In this document: positions 1 through 11,254 of the stretch, in pieces
Layout: each line of letters begins with the position of its first letter
Position numbering within the stretch: the stretch's first letter is position 1
Assembly (NCBI GenBank): GCA_016169945.1
Contig: JADLSH010000220.1
Coordinates: 558,001-622,000, forward strand
Length of the DNA: 64,000 bases
Direction: 5' to 3'
Origin: Trachythela sp. YZ-2020
Lineage: Eukaryota > Cnidaria > Anthozoa > Malacalcyonacea > Clavulariidae
Made by a program: the position numbers and the translations under genes
Notes under the pieces: generated by a model
Seen by the model: the letters and a program-made list of their open reading frames with translations, nothing else
The model's database searches: none
What the model was told of the DNA's origin: nothing

Positions 1-322
1 CAGTTATCTACAAAAACATTCCAGTCATTGGATCTGTTCAATTAAGGAATAAACTATCTTATGAGCTTATCCCATTGTTCAACAAATGGTTTAGTTCAGA
101 AAAAATAATGAATTTATCCAGCAATTAATCCAAGAATAATATGTATATGTTCATCCATGTAGATTACCAATGAATGCGATTTGAAATTGAAAATTTGAAT
201 TCGAATGAGAGCTTTAATACATAGCAATTAGCATTATGTTTATATATCAATGTTGTGTGAAAATCCGTTGTCAACATGCATGTATAATAAAACTTGTAAC
301 AAATGTGGCTACTCCATTTTTT
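1..322. other. Non-coding AT-rich sequence
   Basis: No coding exon, RNA gene or bounded repeat is visible. It probably belongs to the intron upstream of the F5/8C exon at 783, but the preceding exon of that gene was not found here. Confidence 0.4.
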
Positions 323-332
323 TAGATTACTA

Positions 333-779
333 AAAGGAAACTAGAATATTTTTCCCTGCAAGACTTTCTCGTTCCTTATATTCAAGAAAGAAATTCTCGT
401 TTTGTCCCGTGGGTAAGTAAATTATTCTTATTAAGAAAGTTTTTCTTATTTCAAGAATATGTTATAGAAAATAAGTCTTGAATCAAGAAAATAATTCTTA
501 GGCAACTAAGAATATTTTTCTTGATATAAGATATTTTTTCTGGAAGGTATTCTTTAAATAAGAAAAATAGTCTTAGCCAGAATATTTTATTTACCTGCAC
601 GGGACCATATTAGAAAAAAAAATTTGCCAAGATTTTTTTTCTAACCAGGAATAATTTTCTTATTTTAAGAATAATTTTCTTGAAATAAGATTCTTGTCAA
701 AAATATTTTACTTACCCACGTAAGTAATTTTGTTCTTAAAGTAAGAATTATTTTCTTAAAATAAAAAATCGACTTTTTG
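333..779. mobile_element. Palindrome-rich MITE/foldback insert with candidate 10-bp target duplication
   Basis: This 447-bp block is built of repeated TTCTTGAAATAAGAAT-like words and their complements. One inverted pair is GTCCCGTGGGTAAGTAAA near 404-421 and its imperfect complement near 588-604, and a third related arm lies near 708-730. The sequence TAGATTACTA flanks it on both sides (323-332 and 780-789). The right copy contains the AG acceptor and first bases of the adjacent F5/8C exon, so the insertion appears to have duplicated a splice acceptor. No transposase is encoded. The superfamily is unknown. Confidence 0.5.
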
Positions 780-782
780 TAG

Positions 783-1021
783 ATTACTACAACCCTCACT
801 ATGCAAGATTGAACAAAATAGGTTCCAGATGCTCCTGGTCAGCTTTTTGGCGAGATAACTCGTGGCTTCAGGTTGATCTGAGACAACTGACGAATGTGAC
901 AGGAATAGCAACTCAGGGAACGTGCAGCAATTATTACATTGAATGGGTAAAGTCTTACTCGGTTACATACAGCACTGATGGCAATAATTGGACATATTAT
1001 CAAGAGTCAGGAAATGTAAAA
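783..1021 (+). CDS. Gene A internal exon (F5/8C, central part)
   Basis: The acceptor TTTTTGTAG precedes 783 and the donor GTAAGC follows 1021. The 239 nt start in phase 1 and end in phase 0, exactly as in the homologous exon of gene B at 20682-21010, but 90 nt shorter at the 5' side. The frame is open throughout. Confidence 0.8.
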
Positions 1022-4000
1022 GTAAGCAAGCGCATCAAGAGAATAATTAGATTTTGAAAAAACTGTATTCTTCTTGCAGATATCTCTAGTGATTCTTCTT
1101 ATGATTTTTAAATCGAATTATTGTAAATCGGTATTACGAAATAGCAATATTTTTATGATCTTACAAGTTTTACCCAATATTCACTTTTACAACAATTCTC
1201 TCTTCTTTTGTTGAAATTTCCCATCTGAAAACGTTGAGGACTTCTTATTCCCACTATGTTTATGATAGTAGATTGGTAAGGTGGGTAATACATTTTTTGA
1301 CGTTCTGTTTTATTTCCGCTGCAGTATCACAGTTTTTGGTTTTCGCATAATATTAAACTTGAAGAATTATCAAGGTCTCTGTTTGTGTTATCCGCCTCAA
1401 CTTTCAGCTTCGGCATATAACACAAACTTGATAATTCTTCATATCATACTCAAAGCTAATTCAGTAATTGTTTTATTAATTATTTCAAAGATAAAAAAAC
1501 ATCCGCACTTTAAAAAAAAAGAAGATTTCTTCTTGCCACTTCCAAGAAATTTGTGCTCTTTTCTTTCAAATATATTTAAAAGTATTTAAGAGCCTTTAGT
1601 CGCTGTTTTGGTTTTGGTTTTGTCTTTGGCAGACATCGAGTTTGATTTCAGTTTCACCTGATTTTCTATAATAATAGTGCGTATAATTGGCTGATTATTA
1701 ACGCGAAATTTAAATATAGAATAGTAGTATAATCTGGACCCTTCTCGGCATCCCGTTCGACTGGATTAATAGTAGAAGGTGTAAGTAGATGGAATACTCG
1801 GAGGGAAATATATATACAATTTTTAGACCTATACAGGCGCAGTTGCGAAAAATGCAACTTAGGCCCTCCGGCAGGAATTGAATCTGCTGTCCTGCGACTC
1901 CGGTGCAGCGCTCTAACCAACCGAGCAACAGAGTCCAGCCGCTGAGCATCAACCGCAAGTTCGTTTATAAATTTCCGTTCGAGTATTCCATCTGCTAATC
2001 CAGTCGAACGGGATGTCGATGCTCAGCGGCTGGACTCTGTAGCTCGGTTGGTTCGAGTGCTGCACCGGAATCACGGGACCGCAGATTCAATTCCTACTGG
2101 GGGGTCTAAGTTGCATTTTTCGCAACTGCTCCTGGCTAGGTATAAAAAATGTATATACATTTCCGTTCGAGTTCCAAAAGCAATAGACACCTCACAATTT
2201 CTACTAAAAGCTATTAGTAGAAATTGTGAGATGTCTATTGCTTTTCCTGCATTCTGATTGCTCCAAATTGAGCCTCTAAAAGTGATAGTCACTGGCTGCC
2301 CAGTATAGTGACTATTACTTTTTTTCAAAATGGCTTCTTCGCAAGCTGCCGAATTTATAACAAAAATCGTTTTTTTGAGCCTGATTCAAAGTTTTAAATG
2401 AAAAAAACTGCTGCGAAAAAAACTGCCGCTTACCGTGCATGCATGGTAAGCGATAAGAAATACACTATTTTTCTTCCATGAAAGACAGCGTTTTCTCGCT
2501 GTTTAAAACTTTTTCCGTACGGCTAACCACTCAAGTGTTTATTTTGAAAATTATTCGTTTATCCTCATTTATAACGTTATGTTCAGCAAAAACCTAGCTG
2601 TGATATATTTTTAAACCATTTTACTTTGTATTTGAGCCCTTCCAAAATATTTTTCTGACGAAATTGTTTGTTTTTGTTTCTGTTTGTTTTTGTTTCGATA
2701 TGTTTTTGACACTCGTCGCGAGTGTTGCTTTTGCCGCCATGTTTTTAATAACCGGCCACTGAGAAAAGCGCTGAATTTTGTCCTATAGCCTTTTCAACTG
2801 ACCTCATAACTTTCTGTGTTTGTTTTTCTCTTTGAAATTTCTACTAAAACAATTAGTCGCCTCAGGCTCGGTGATTACAAGCCTATAGTCACTTCGCCTT
2901 CGGCTTAACTAATTGTTAAATAGCGACCTTAGTCGACCTTATATAGATTAGTAGCGATACTCCATCCATAAACATTAACTAATTATTGTTGCGTGGACAA
3001 AATTCCGTTCGCGTTGAGTAAAATTAACATTTGTAGAAATTTGGCTAACATATAATTCTATAATCCTTGACGGGCAGATCGAGATCACACATCACAAGTG
3101 TGCAACAAAAGGGGGTGAAACTTCAAACCTAGGGCAGGCCAATATTTTAGTGCTTTCCCACGGGTTGACTTTCACAATTTTGCCATTTTTGATACATGAA
3201 ATATGTTGACTTCATGCATGGTAAGAAAAACTACAGCATCAGCTCCCTTTTGTCTTAATTAGGCGACAGTGCATTCAGGATCTCCAAAACAACAGCCCTA
3301 TATCTGTTGAGGCCAATGATATGCATAAACAAAACTATACCAAAACTCCTTCAGTCACAGTTTAGTTATCCGGGAGATTGTCGAGAAAGGTACTTTATCC
3401 TCCAAAGCTTACACGAAAGCTTATGTGGGGTATAAGTACGGTTGCACATTAAGCGCTATTTACTGTGACCAAGATGTGGGTAAAGTTTGATAGATCTTTA
3501 CTTGACAGGCAATTCCATATTCAGCGTATATTCAACTTAATAAGTAGCATCCAATAAAAATCAATACTAAGCTGCAACCAGGCTATGATGCTATTCGTAC
3601 GTTTTCGTCAACTACTGAAATAAAACTCGTAAATTATTTTCACTATTGTTGTTTTCACATACGTACTGTATAGATAATTGTTATTGTGGATGATAGTTAG
3701 TTATATACTCTGTATAACTCTCGTTCGTCTAGTATAGTGTGTGTAATACTGTTTACGGAGTATTATTATTATTATTATTATACTTCTCCCAATGGAATTT
3801 TCAGAATTAATGTAATACATACAAATTTATATATAAAAATCTAAAAGTTAACATGCATCAATTACAATGTTAAATATAACTACTAAAAATCTATACGTTA
3901 CAAATTCTTAAGAAACCTCTTATATGCTAATTTAAAACTAGTCACAGAGTCGATACACTTTATGGTGTCAGGTAGATCATTCCAAATTTTTACAGTTCTG

Positions 4001-4458
4001 TATAAAAAACTACGTTGGCCGGAGGCACTATAATAAAACGGAGTTTTTAACGTATCTTTACTTCTAGTGTTACAATCATGTAACTGCGATCGTTTTTTAA
4101 ACTTTTCTGATAAGTATGTTGGAGCTAAATCTTTTAGACATTTAAAAGTCATTACAACGTCCTTAAGATTCAACGTACTATTTTCTGGTAACCATTTCAA
4201 TTCTGACAAAACAGCTGTTATATGATCAAACTTCCTGGTGTTCGTAACTAATCGTGCTGTATATCATTAAAGTATATGAAAAGATCACCTGATATATACT
4301 TTTTTAATCTATAGGTGTTTCAAGGAAACAGCGATAAAAACTCGATTGTTACCCACTCATTTAAAGGACCTGTTCAAGCTCGGTACATGCGTGTGTGGCC
4401 AAAATCTTGGAGGAGTTATGCTACAATGAGGCTCGAGTATTACGGTTGTCGTCTGTAG
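783..4458 (+). CDS. Gene A: F5/8 type C (discoidin) domain protein, 3' part, exons 783-1021 and 4315-4458
   Basis: Two exons encode most of a coagulation factor 5/8 type C domain, an extracellular beta-sandwich used for carbohydrate, lipid or cell-surface binding. Exon 783-1021 reads RLNKIGSRCSW, then SWLQVDLRQL and VTGIATQGTC, then YSTDGNNWTYYQES. It ends at an AA|GTAAGC donor in phase 0. Exon 4315-4458 follows a CTATAG acceptor in phase 0 and reads QARYMRVWPKSW then LEYYGCRL and a stop. The layout matches gene B downstream: the final exons have identical length, and the first exon also starts in phase 1. The usual domain start (PLGMESGEISDG in gene B) is missing, so about 26 residues are absent or lie in an exon not seen. 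A 5'-truncated pseudogene is possible. The 3.3-kb intron carries SINEs and a LINE fragment. Confidence 0.75.
1740..1958 (-). repeat. tRNA-derived SINE, copy 1
   Basis: Read on the minus strand this begins with a tRNA-like head: GCTCGGTTGGTTAGAGCGCT resembles a Pol III A box region and GATTCAATTCC a B box. A body with GTTGCATTTTTCGCAACTG follows, then a tail containing GAGTATTCCATCTAC in the opposite sense. It is not a functional tRNA because no acceptor stem closes. Confidence 0.6.
1966..2190 (+). repeat. tRNA-derived SINE, copy 2, with an adjoining tail fragment
   Basis: The head and body of copy 1 recur here in opposite orientation from about 2015. The tail piece (TTCCGTTCGAGTATTCCATC, then AGTCGAACGGGATG) lies just before the head, at 1966-2012. 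The two copies form a large imperfect palindrome with copy 1. Many substitutions separate them, so this is not a recent inversion. Confidence 0.6.
2176..2245. repeat. Near-perfect 31-bp inverted repeat (hairpin)
   Basis: The arms at 2176-2206 and 2215-2245 (AAAAGCAATAGACACCTCAC and its continuation against the complement) pair with about one mismatch around an 8-nt loop. It sits right at the end of the SINE copy and may be a separate small MITE. Confidence 0.7.
2259..3745. other. Intron of gene A without recognised features
   Basis: No coding exon is supported. A short hairpin (AGTGATAGTCACT area, 2278-2325) and one CCGCCAT motif (near 2735) are the only visible structure. Confidence 0.4.
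3762..4215 (-). mobile_element. LINE 3' fragment (C-terminal end of a CR1/L2-like RT protein)
   Basis: The minus-strand frame 4209-3898 reads LKWLPENSTLNLKD, then CLKDLAPTYLSEKF, then YRTVKIWNDLPDTIKCIDSV. This is the usual C-terminus after the reverse transcriptase of CR1/L2/Jockey-type LINEs (LKWLP, LAPTYLS, WNDLP signatures). The 3' end carries a simple (TAA)n tail, seen as ATTATTATT on the plus strand at 3762-3781. It is heavily 5' truncated and lies antisense in the gene A intron. Confidence 0.8.
4315..4458 (+). CDS. Gene A terminal exon (F5/8C C-terminus)
   Basis: These 48 codons begin GTG TTT CAA GGA and end CGT CTG TAG. They encode the last strand of the discoidin fold, including the conserved RVWPKSW motif and the closing Cys of YYGC. 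The exon is the same length and frame as gene B 22846-22989 and clearly homologous to it. Confidence 0.85.
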   Translation: MFQGNSDKNSIVTHSFKGPVQARYMRVWPKSWRSYATMRLEYYGCRL

Positions 4459-4844
4459 AACTTGTTAAATACATGCTTGTATACATTGTTATGTTATGCA
4501 TATATATATAATTGCTGACGTGTATAATGCTTACTTAGTTACTTTCTTGTTTGTAATGTATTTTGTAGCGCGTACAGATAATAAATAGCTTGTCTAACTG
4601 CATAATTTATGCTTAGTTTATATTGAACACTAATAGCAGATTCGGTTCATTGAAAGCTTGCCATTGCAATTTCTGGTATTTTGCGGCCACTGGAGGACGC
4701 TTAGCCTGTTGGGTATTATGGGCGTTTGCGCATATTAGCGCCATATCACATTACGACCCCCTCCCCCTGGGCGAGTGTGTAATTGACCCTATATTTTGTA
4801 CTATAAATCAATATAAAATATTTTTTGTGATAGAAATATAGTGA

Positions 4845-4915
4845 GATGGTTAGCGGCATAGTCGTTAACGCGTGCGCCTGCGACCCGTATGTCGCGGGTT
4901 GAATCGACCGGGTTA
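4845..4915 (+). repeat. tRNA-like SINE head
   Basis: GGTTAGCGGCATAGTCGTTA resembles an A-box region and GGGTTGAATCGACC a B box, spaced as in a tRNA. The stems do not close and the sequence runs on into AT-rich DNA, so a SINE head is more likely than a tRNA gene. Confidence 0.45.
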
Positions 4916-4919
4916 AATT

Positions 4920-6515
4920 ATTTTTAAAGTATTTTTTCTCATTTCGCATTCCAAGTTTTTTTGAATTGCTAGTGTTTGTTTTATGGTTAAGTTTGGGGTT
5001 GGTATATTTTATAAACATGTAACTCTATTTCGTAATGGAAAATATGCCGGACATTTAGTCTTTTCAAACCATTATCGGCTGCCGGACATATACCATCAGC
5101 GAACAGGCCGAATTTGTCAGAGCTCGCAAAAAGTTATTGGACAGTTACCCAAGCTCATGGGATTTACATCCCAGAATGCAACCGGAGCCGAATTGCACAT
5201 TCACACGTCATGTCGTGTTCCATAATATATTTCAAAGTGAATTAAGAAACTAAATACGTACTACTCTAGCTCTTACTGTTCTTATAGGCTTGACGCTTGT
5301 AGACGCGATGCTGGCGACCAATATATTTCTGTCCATGTTTCACCGACAGACCGAACGTATGACGCGAAGAAATCTATTACATGTATAATTAAGTATTTTG
5401 TCCCCTTCAGTAAGACGCGGGCGTGCATAAATCAGCTTCAGACATCGTGGACACAATCACAGTTTTTAATCATTCAAAAATGGATAGAAAATGATTGTTC
5501 ACATTTGAAAGAAGTCAAGCCCCGTTCAAATCAGTCCATCATTTTATGTTGGTGCAATACAATGCTACATTTTTGGATGCGACATTGTTGGGTCAGCTTG
5601 AATATTATGATCAAGTTAGTTTGACTTTATTTAAAACTTCAACTAACATTGCCATGCATTGTATCCTGACGTTCTTCGTACTCGATACACCGTGTATATT
5701 TTAAATTATCATTCACATAACTTTTTTCTCAATGTTGATTGTCTAATTTTCCTGCAAATAACTTGTGGAAACAACACGTCAGCTACAAATAACTGGTGCA
5801 AATAATGGCTTGAGCATGCACATTGGCCAAATCCGTTGCTCGCATGCAAATATCGATCTGCTCGTGGGTATTAGCTTCGTTTTTGTAAACATTGTAACGA
5901 TTGCTTGCTTATTTTGCTGGACTTTTAGAAATTGAAGCCAAATTTGAAAAAACTTATTTCGCTACCAGGAAATTGACATGGTTGCGATTGAAAACCTTTT
6001 TATACCTGAACAAGGAAAATTTTACGTAGACAAAGACGAAGAAAAACATCGGCATCGGCAAACAATTGATCTACTCGCCACTGGTAAATCACGATATTTT
6101 GTTCAACCTCCAATAATTGTATATTATTTGTATAATAAGAATCCCACTTGGCTTTAAAACAACCGCTGCTCATTCGGCACATATATTGTGAAAAAATCTA
6201 ATTATCGAATAAAACCATAGCAATGATTAAATTAAAAACGGCTCTTCAATAAAAATACCGACTGTGTTTGTTGAAACTCCCTTGCCAATTATCCATTCAA
6301 TTGCCGACAAATGCAAGCCGAATCCTATAGTCGCTGTTGCCCCAGAGACTAAATATTTTTAAGCCTCGCTTTATTACATTCAGTATCACAGGGAGCACGC
6401 TTGGTCATCCTCTCAATCCTTTGCAGAGTCGCGGAGATTGTGATTCAATGATAGGTTAATATCAGAGAAAGGTCCATTCCAAAACATGTCTTATTGTCGA
6501 AGACAAAAGTCCAGA
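4920..6515. other. Intergenic, no supported feature
   Basis: Only short open frames without homology or splice support are present. Confidence 0.4.
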
Positions 6516-6521
6516 CCTATA

Positions 6522-7421
6522 CAGGGTGTCCCAAAAAACCTGAAGCTTATTGAAATAACGCATTGTTAGAATTTGAATGCCCTAGCACTATAATATAGGC
6601 TGAACGCAAAGATGCGTAAAATATTGACAGGGTGCATATACTAAAATAATATCGACTTATTAAGAAATTAAAATATCTTTGTAAAGCGCACCAATTATTT
6701 TTTGGTTATTTTGACCAATTACTTTTTTGGTTAAAACGACCAATTTAAACTGGTTGTCTCAGATGCATCCAAACGACCAATTTTTTTTGGTCATTTTAAC
6801 CAAATTTTAAATTAATACTAAGTTTATAATACAAAATAAATATACTAATAATTGAGAATATATAGCATGTATCATATACAGTATATGTAGATTAAGAGCC
6901 CATTCAGCATATAGAATACATAGTACATGATGCACTCTACATTGAGGTGATATAACAGAAACAAAACAGATCCGTCCTGAAATGATACTGTCAGAAGAAG
7001 TGGATCAAAGACTTGTATTACATCTTGTATCCCACATGCATGACTAAATGCACTTGACTGCATGACATGCACTTCCTGCATGGTAGTTTATATATAAACA
7101 ATGCATCATTTCCTTTACTAATCCCATAACATATCAATGTTCGATGATCTGTTAATTTAAGTAAGAAAGCAAAAGTTTTTCTTAGCCAACAAATAACATT
7201 TGCAGGAGGATCTAAAGGTGAGCCCTATTATTGATAAAAACTTTAGTAGCTAAAAAATTAGTATAGATTATTACTGTGAAATATTAATTGTCACTGTTAT
7301 CCATTTACTGTGCATGTCAAGCTTTTATGCACTCGTGGGTTCAGCAGAGTGCTGACTGCTGAGGCATTCAAATTCTAACAATACGTTATTTCAATAGTTT
7401 TGGTTTTTTTGGAACACCCTG
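6522..7421. mobile_element. Mariner-like non-autonomous element, TA target duplication
   Basis: The termini are CAGGGTGTCCCAAAAAACC at 6522 and the complement of CAGGGTGTTCCAAAAAAACC ending at 7421, each flanked by TA. The inverted repeats extend about 68 bp, to GAATTTGAATGCC. CAGGGTGTCCCAAAA ends with a TA duplication are typical of Tc1/mariner (IS630) elements. No transposase is visible in the 900 bp. An internal GGTYATTTTRACCAA palindrome cluster occupies about 6688-6810. Confidence 0.7.
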
Positions 7422-7639
7422 TATATAGCTCAGAATATATATAAGAAGTACTATATTCTATTTTTGTTAAAGTCTTTGTATCTATAGCACGCGACTGATC
7501 AAGCACTGGTGAGTTTCCTTCCTTAAATGCCAGCCTACTCAATCGAAACACTAATAGAAATAGTTCGAAATGACGACTAATCATTCAAATTGGACAGGAA
7601 GATTTAAAATAAGCGTATCATGATTCCATGAACTATCAA

Positions 7640-7860
7640 TTACCGTCTGTGTTTTACATCCCAAAACACACATCATCATTTCACATGTGAAACTGTCTCA
7701 GTTTAATGTTTTCACATGTGAACTGTTCGAATTCCACGTGATTATTAAATATATCTTTCACATTTTAAATTATATTTCACATATAAACCTTCGCTTTCAC
7801 ATGTGAAATTGTGTGTGAAACTCGAATTTCACATGCGAAAGTATTATGTGAAAATTTTGT
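7640..7860. repeat. Cluster of TTTCACATGTGAAA palindromes
   Basis: TTTCACATGTGAAA or close variants recur in both senses through this stretch, spaced irregularly by about 20-60 bp. No coding function is visible. It may be a degenerate MITE core. Confidence 0.5.
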
Positions 7861-8551
7861 AAGGGATATATAGCATTGTCAGTACATGAGTTGAATACTT
7901 TATATCTTAAATATCCCATGCAGTCAACCGCGTTCAATGTTATCCTGAAGCAGAGCATGTTATCTGGCTACGCATTGGCTAATAAGGCAACTTTCTCAGA
8001 AATGCGTCTGTGCAGGAAATATTTAAAAATTCAAAACTTTGTTCAAATGCAGGAATGAACTATTGAACGTTTTGGAGAACGTTAATTTGTTAATGCGGTA
8101 ACGCCGTAAAAGTTCACGAGTTGAATAAGATCGGTCATGTTTTCGTTAGTGAACGTTTTCGTTAGCGTGACTCCGGAAACAGCGCAACTTTTTAACAGTG
8201 TAACTTCCGTAACTTTACTATTGTTAACTCCGGGAGTTTGTCAACATTTAGAGCGTAACTCCTGAGGTTGCAAACAATTACAGCCGTGATTTCAAAGATC
8301 TAAATTCGTCAACATTTACAGCCGTAACTCGGGAGGTTGTGAAAACCATTTCTGTTAACATAGTGGCTGTTAACAGTGCTATGTTTACACAGTTTAAAGT
8401 AAGCATGCTGTTAACGTTAGCAGTCGAAGATCGGTAATACAGGACTACAGGGGTTCTATTAGCATTGGAGCTGTTATAGCCATACTATTAATATTATGTG
8501 ATACTATGTATTATCGTAGTATTGTGCTTACCGAAGTCCTCGGGAAATTCA

Positions 8552-8866
8552 TCACTTCGGGTGATATTTTGCCGAATCCCCCGAGCGGTGGGTCAATAAA
8601 TGATATATTATACCGAAAAAGAATGTAAAAAATGTAGCCAGATATTTGTCAAGCGATTTTTTATATTTTCCTCTTTCCACATCGCCAACTGCTTCCAAAT
8701 TTTTAATCATTCTTTGTTGCACGTTTGGTAATAAGCGCACAATTTCGTCGTCTTCGGACTCTAGAAGCAATTCAGTTGACAAGATATCTTCATGTTTCGG
8801 CCATTTAAAGCGAACAATGAAATTCCCCCCCTCTTTTTTCATGCGTAGAGTCTTGCGTGTAGTCAC
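8552..8866 (-). CDS. Unrecognised 104-codon open frame
   Basis: The frame is charged and coding-like in its first two thirds: GGNFIVRFKWPKHEDI, LLLESEDDEIVRLL, NLEAVGDVERGKYKKSLDKY. The last 30 residues turn Phe-rich and look non-coding, so a real exon could end near 8640. I do not recognise the family. There is no signal peptide and no clear splice pair. It could be a fragment of a transposon protein or a host exon. Confidence 0.25.
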   Translation of the reverse strand: MTTRKTLRMKKEGGNFIVRFKWPKHEDILSTELLLESEDDEIVRLLPNVQQRMIKNLEAVGDVERGKYKKSLDKYLATFFTFFFGIIYHLLTHRSGDSAKYHPK

Positions 8867-9261
8867 ACGTGGTTATCGCGAATCGTATCACCCGGGTCAT
8901 TCGCTCGAGTCACCCGGGTGACATGATCAATTCACCCACTACATGCATCCAATATGACAACGTAGGGGGTGATTCGATAATAAAATTCATGCTCACGTGG
9001 TACAAACCTAGCTTTCTGATTGAACAATTTGAATTTGAGGTATAATATTATTATATATTGTAGCTCTTAACCCATAGAATAACCCCTGGTATCATCATGA
9101 GGCTGTTAATCATTCTATGTTAACCAGTGATAACATGTTTAACAATATGTTTTGCAAAGTAATCTGGTTTAGAAAATTTTGACTATATTAAACGAAATTT
9201 TAGTTCATGACCAGAGCTTGCGGCGACAGCGAGGTTAGCTAAAGTATAGCGTAAAAGGAAG

Positions 9262-9800
9262 ATGGCAATGTAAATTTAGTTTATCTCATTTGAAAGAACG
9301 TTTAAAACTGTATATAAATCTTTTTACCGACTTTTCGTATCTTGCTTAGTTCTTGAAATATTTTCACTGAAAACAATTAGCTGTCCGCCATCTTTGATTA
9401 TTTTTTTATCTCATTAACGGTGGTTTAGTGACGTCAGAAGCAGGTTAGCCATATAAAACTACTCCTAGAGTCCTAGGTGACCAAATAACAATGAGCAGAT
9501 GTTTAAAAGGTTGTCGCCAAATTGGTATTTTAAATAGTGACCGAAATAAATTTTGGTCTCACAATGATCATTGGCTCTCTGGGTAAAAACTTCCGTGGCC
9601 CTGCTTGTGACGTAGGCTACATGCATATCCACAAAAATCCAAGATGGCGGACAAGTCGCTTATTTAAGATTATTTCTGTCAGAAAACATCAAGAATTAAG
9701 AAAGAGACGAAAAAGCGGTAAGGGATATTTATATATAACTTTAGAAGTTATTTCCAATGAGACAAACTACATTTTTATTGCCATGTCGTTTAACAATTAT
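9262..9800. mobile_element. Large imperfect palindrome (foldback/MITE)
   Basis: The left arm at about 9262-9396 (TTTAGTTTATCTCATT to GTCCGCCATCTTTG) pairs with the right arm at about 9636-9790 (AAGATGGCGGACAAGTCG to AATGAGACAAACTACATT). The arms are diverged. Both inner ends contain the AAGATGGCGGAC motif. No transposase or clear target duplication was found. Confidence 0.55.
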
Positions 9801-10359
9801 TTTACATCAGGGGTTAACACATTTAAACGAATTACTATATAGAAGCTGTGGCCGTTAGCAAACCCAAATATCTTGGAAATGGCTGTTAAATATTTATGTT
9901 AGTTAGATATGTTAGCACTGAAGGCTGTTCTTATTAACAATGGCGATATCAACATCGTGCATATAAACATGATATTATTAGTTATTTTACGTTATTAATA
10001 CCGAGAATAGTACGGTTGGCACGCAAACAAAGGTTGTTTACTCTCAACGTAACCGTGGTTGTAAACATAATTAACGTGTTCTGATCAAACAGTAATGCTC
10101 TGTTCGGACGTTTGAGGTATTAAGCATAAGAACAAAATCAATACGAATTCAAATTTCCCTCCGGTACTTCCCAAGGCAAAAAATAGCAATACAAAATCAA
10201 TTCCTTTGTGCCGTCTTTTGTTAAGCTCTTGTGCTCTGTCGCCGCATATTCGTCTTGTCGCATGCTTCACCACATTTCTTTGTTTTGCCTTTTGTTTCCC
10301 TTTATGATTATCTCACACGTATGGAGCAAGTTTTGAACGAAGACTAAAGATAAATCCTC

Positions 10360-11180
10360 AAATCTCAAAGTTGTACGATTTGCAATTAGTGTTTACTTCT
10401 CTTCCAATAGTATACAAAATATTTTGAAAGGTTACCTTAGAAAGCCAGATTTAAATCTACTCATTGTGATATAGTCTTCACGTTGAGCTGCGTCCTTCGT
10501 AATTCAGATCCGACTCAGCTGCTAGTAAAGATCATTAATTAGCACACCCCCATTTACCTACTCAGCGGTTTTGACTTGAAAAGGAAAACGTTCATTGAAT
10601 TAACTTTAATTATTAAACGTAATAAATATTTAACTACTTGTGCGCTAATGCGCTAATTACAAAATTTTTCTCATGTTGCATCTGCTTTGTGCTCCTCTTG
10701 TAAGGAACATTGATTGATGCAGTAAACCGTTAACTTGAGAATTGAGAACTTGCGTATACGTTTATGGTAAGTTTTTCCTTTGGTAATTTCTACCAAACGT
10801 ATCTATTTATTATTAATTTCTATAAAATTTATTTATTTATTTGAATCATTTGACCCAAACCAAAGGAAGATGCTTATGAAGGAGCATCGGGTCAACTGGG
10901 TAAAGCCCGAATGTAACTCTATATATATATATGTGTCTTAGTGTCCTAGTGTCTCACGATATATTTCCTGATATCTTTGTGATGGGCGACTGCATTTGCG
11001 GCTTTATATCAGACCATGTTTTGCAAAGATATAGCTAAAATAATTATTATCTATCTTATTAGGGTATAGTGGCAGAAAAAGTGGCAGGTAATGCAATAGT
11101 TATTCAGACCGGCGATTTGCATCACCTTTGCAAATATTTAATTATACAGTGTATAAAGAATGGTAAAATGTTGTTTTCTA
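10360..11180. repeat. Repeat unit, copy 1 of a tandem duplication
   Basis: The order of landmarks is CTCAAAGTTGTACGATTTG, TTGAGCTGCGTCCTTCGTAA, CTTGTGCGCTAATGCGCTAA and GCAGTAAACCGTTAACTT, ending in TTTCAGA and CAAAGATAT stretches. The same order recurs in pieces between 11255 and 13700. No coding potential was seen. Confidence 0.7.
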
Positions 11181-11254
11181 CAAATTTGCATAACATTATA
11201 GTGATGACTTGCATTCCCAACAGAGACTATAGGAGCTAGAATAAAACTAAAAGA

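Noticed and set aside
1890..1955. tRNA gene
   Set aside because: A and B boxes are present but the stems do not close and the sequence continues as a repeated SINE.
4845..4915. tRNA gene
   Set aside because: It is tRNA-like but without a closing acceptor stem; kept as a SINE head.
7640..7860. CRISPR-like array of short palindromes
   Set aside because: The spacing is irregular, the units are divergent, and the setting is a eukaryotic genome.
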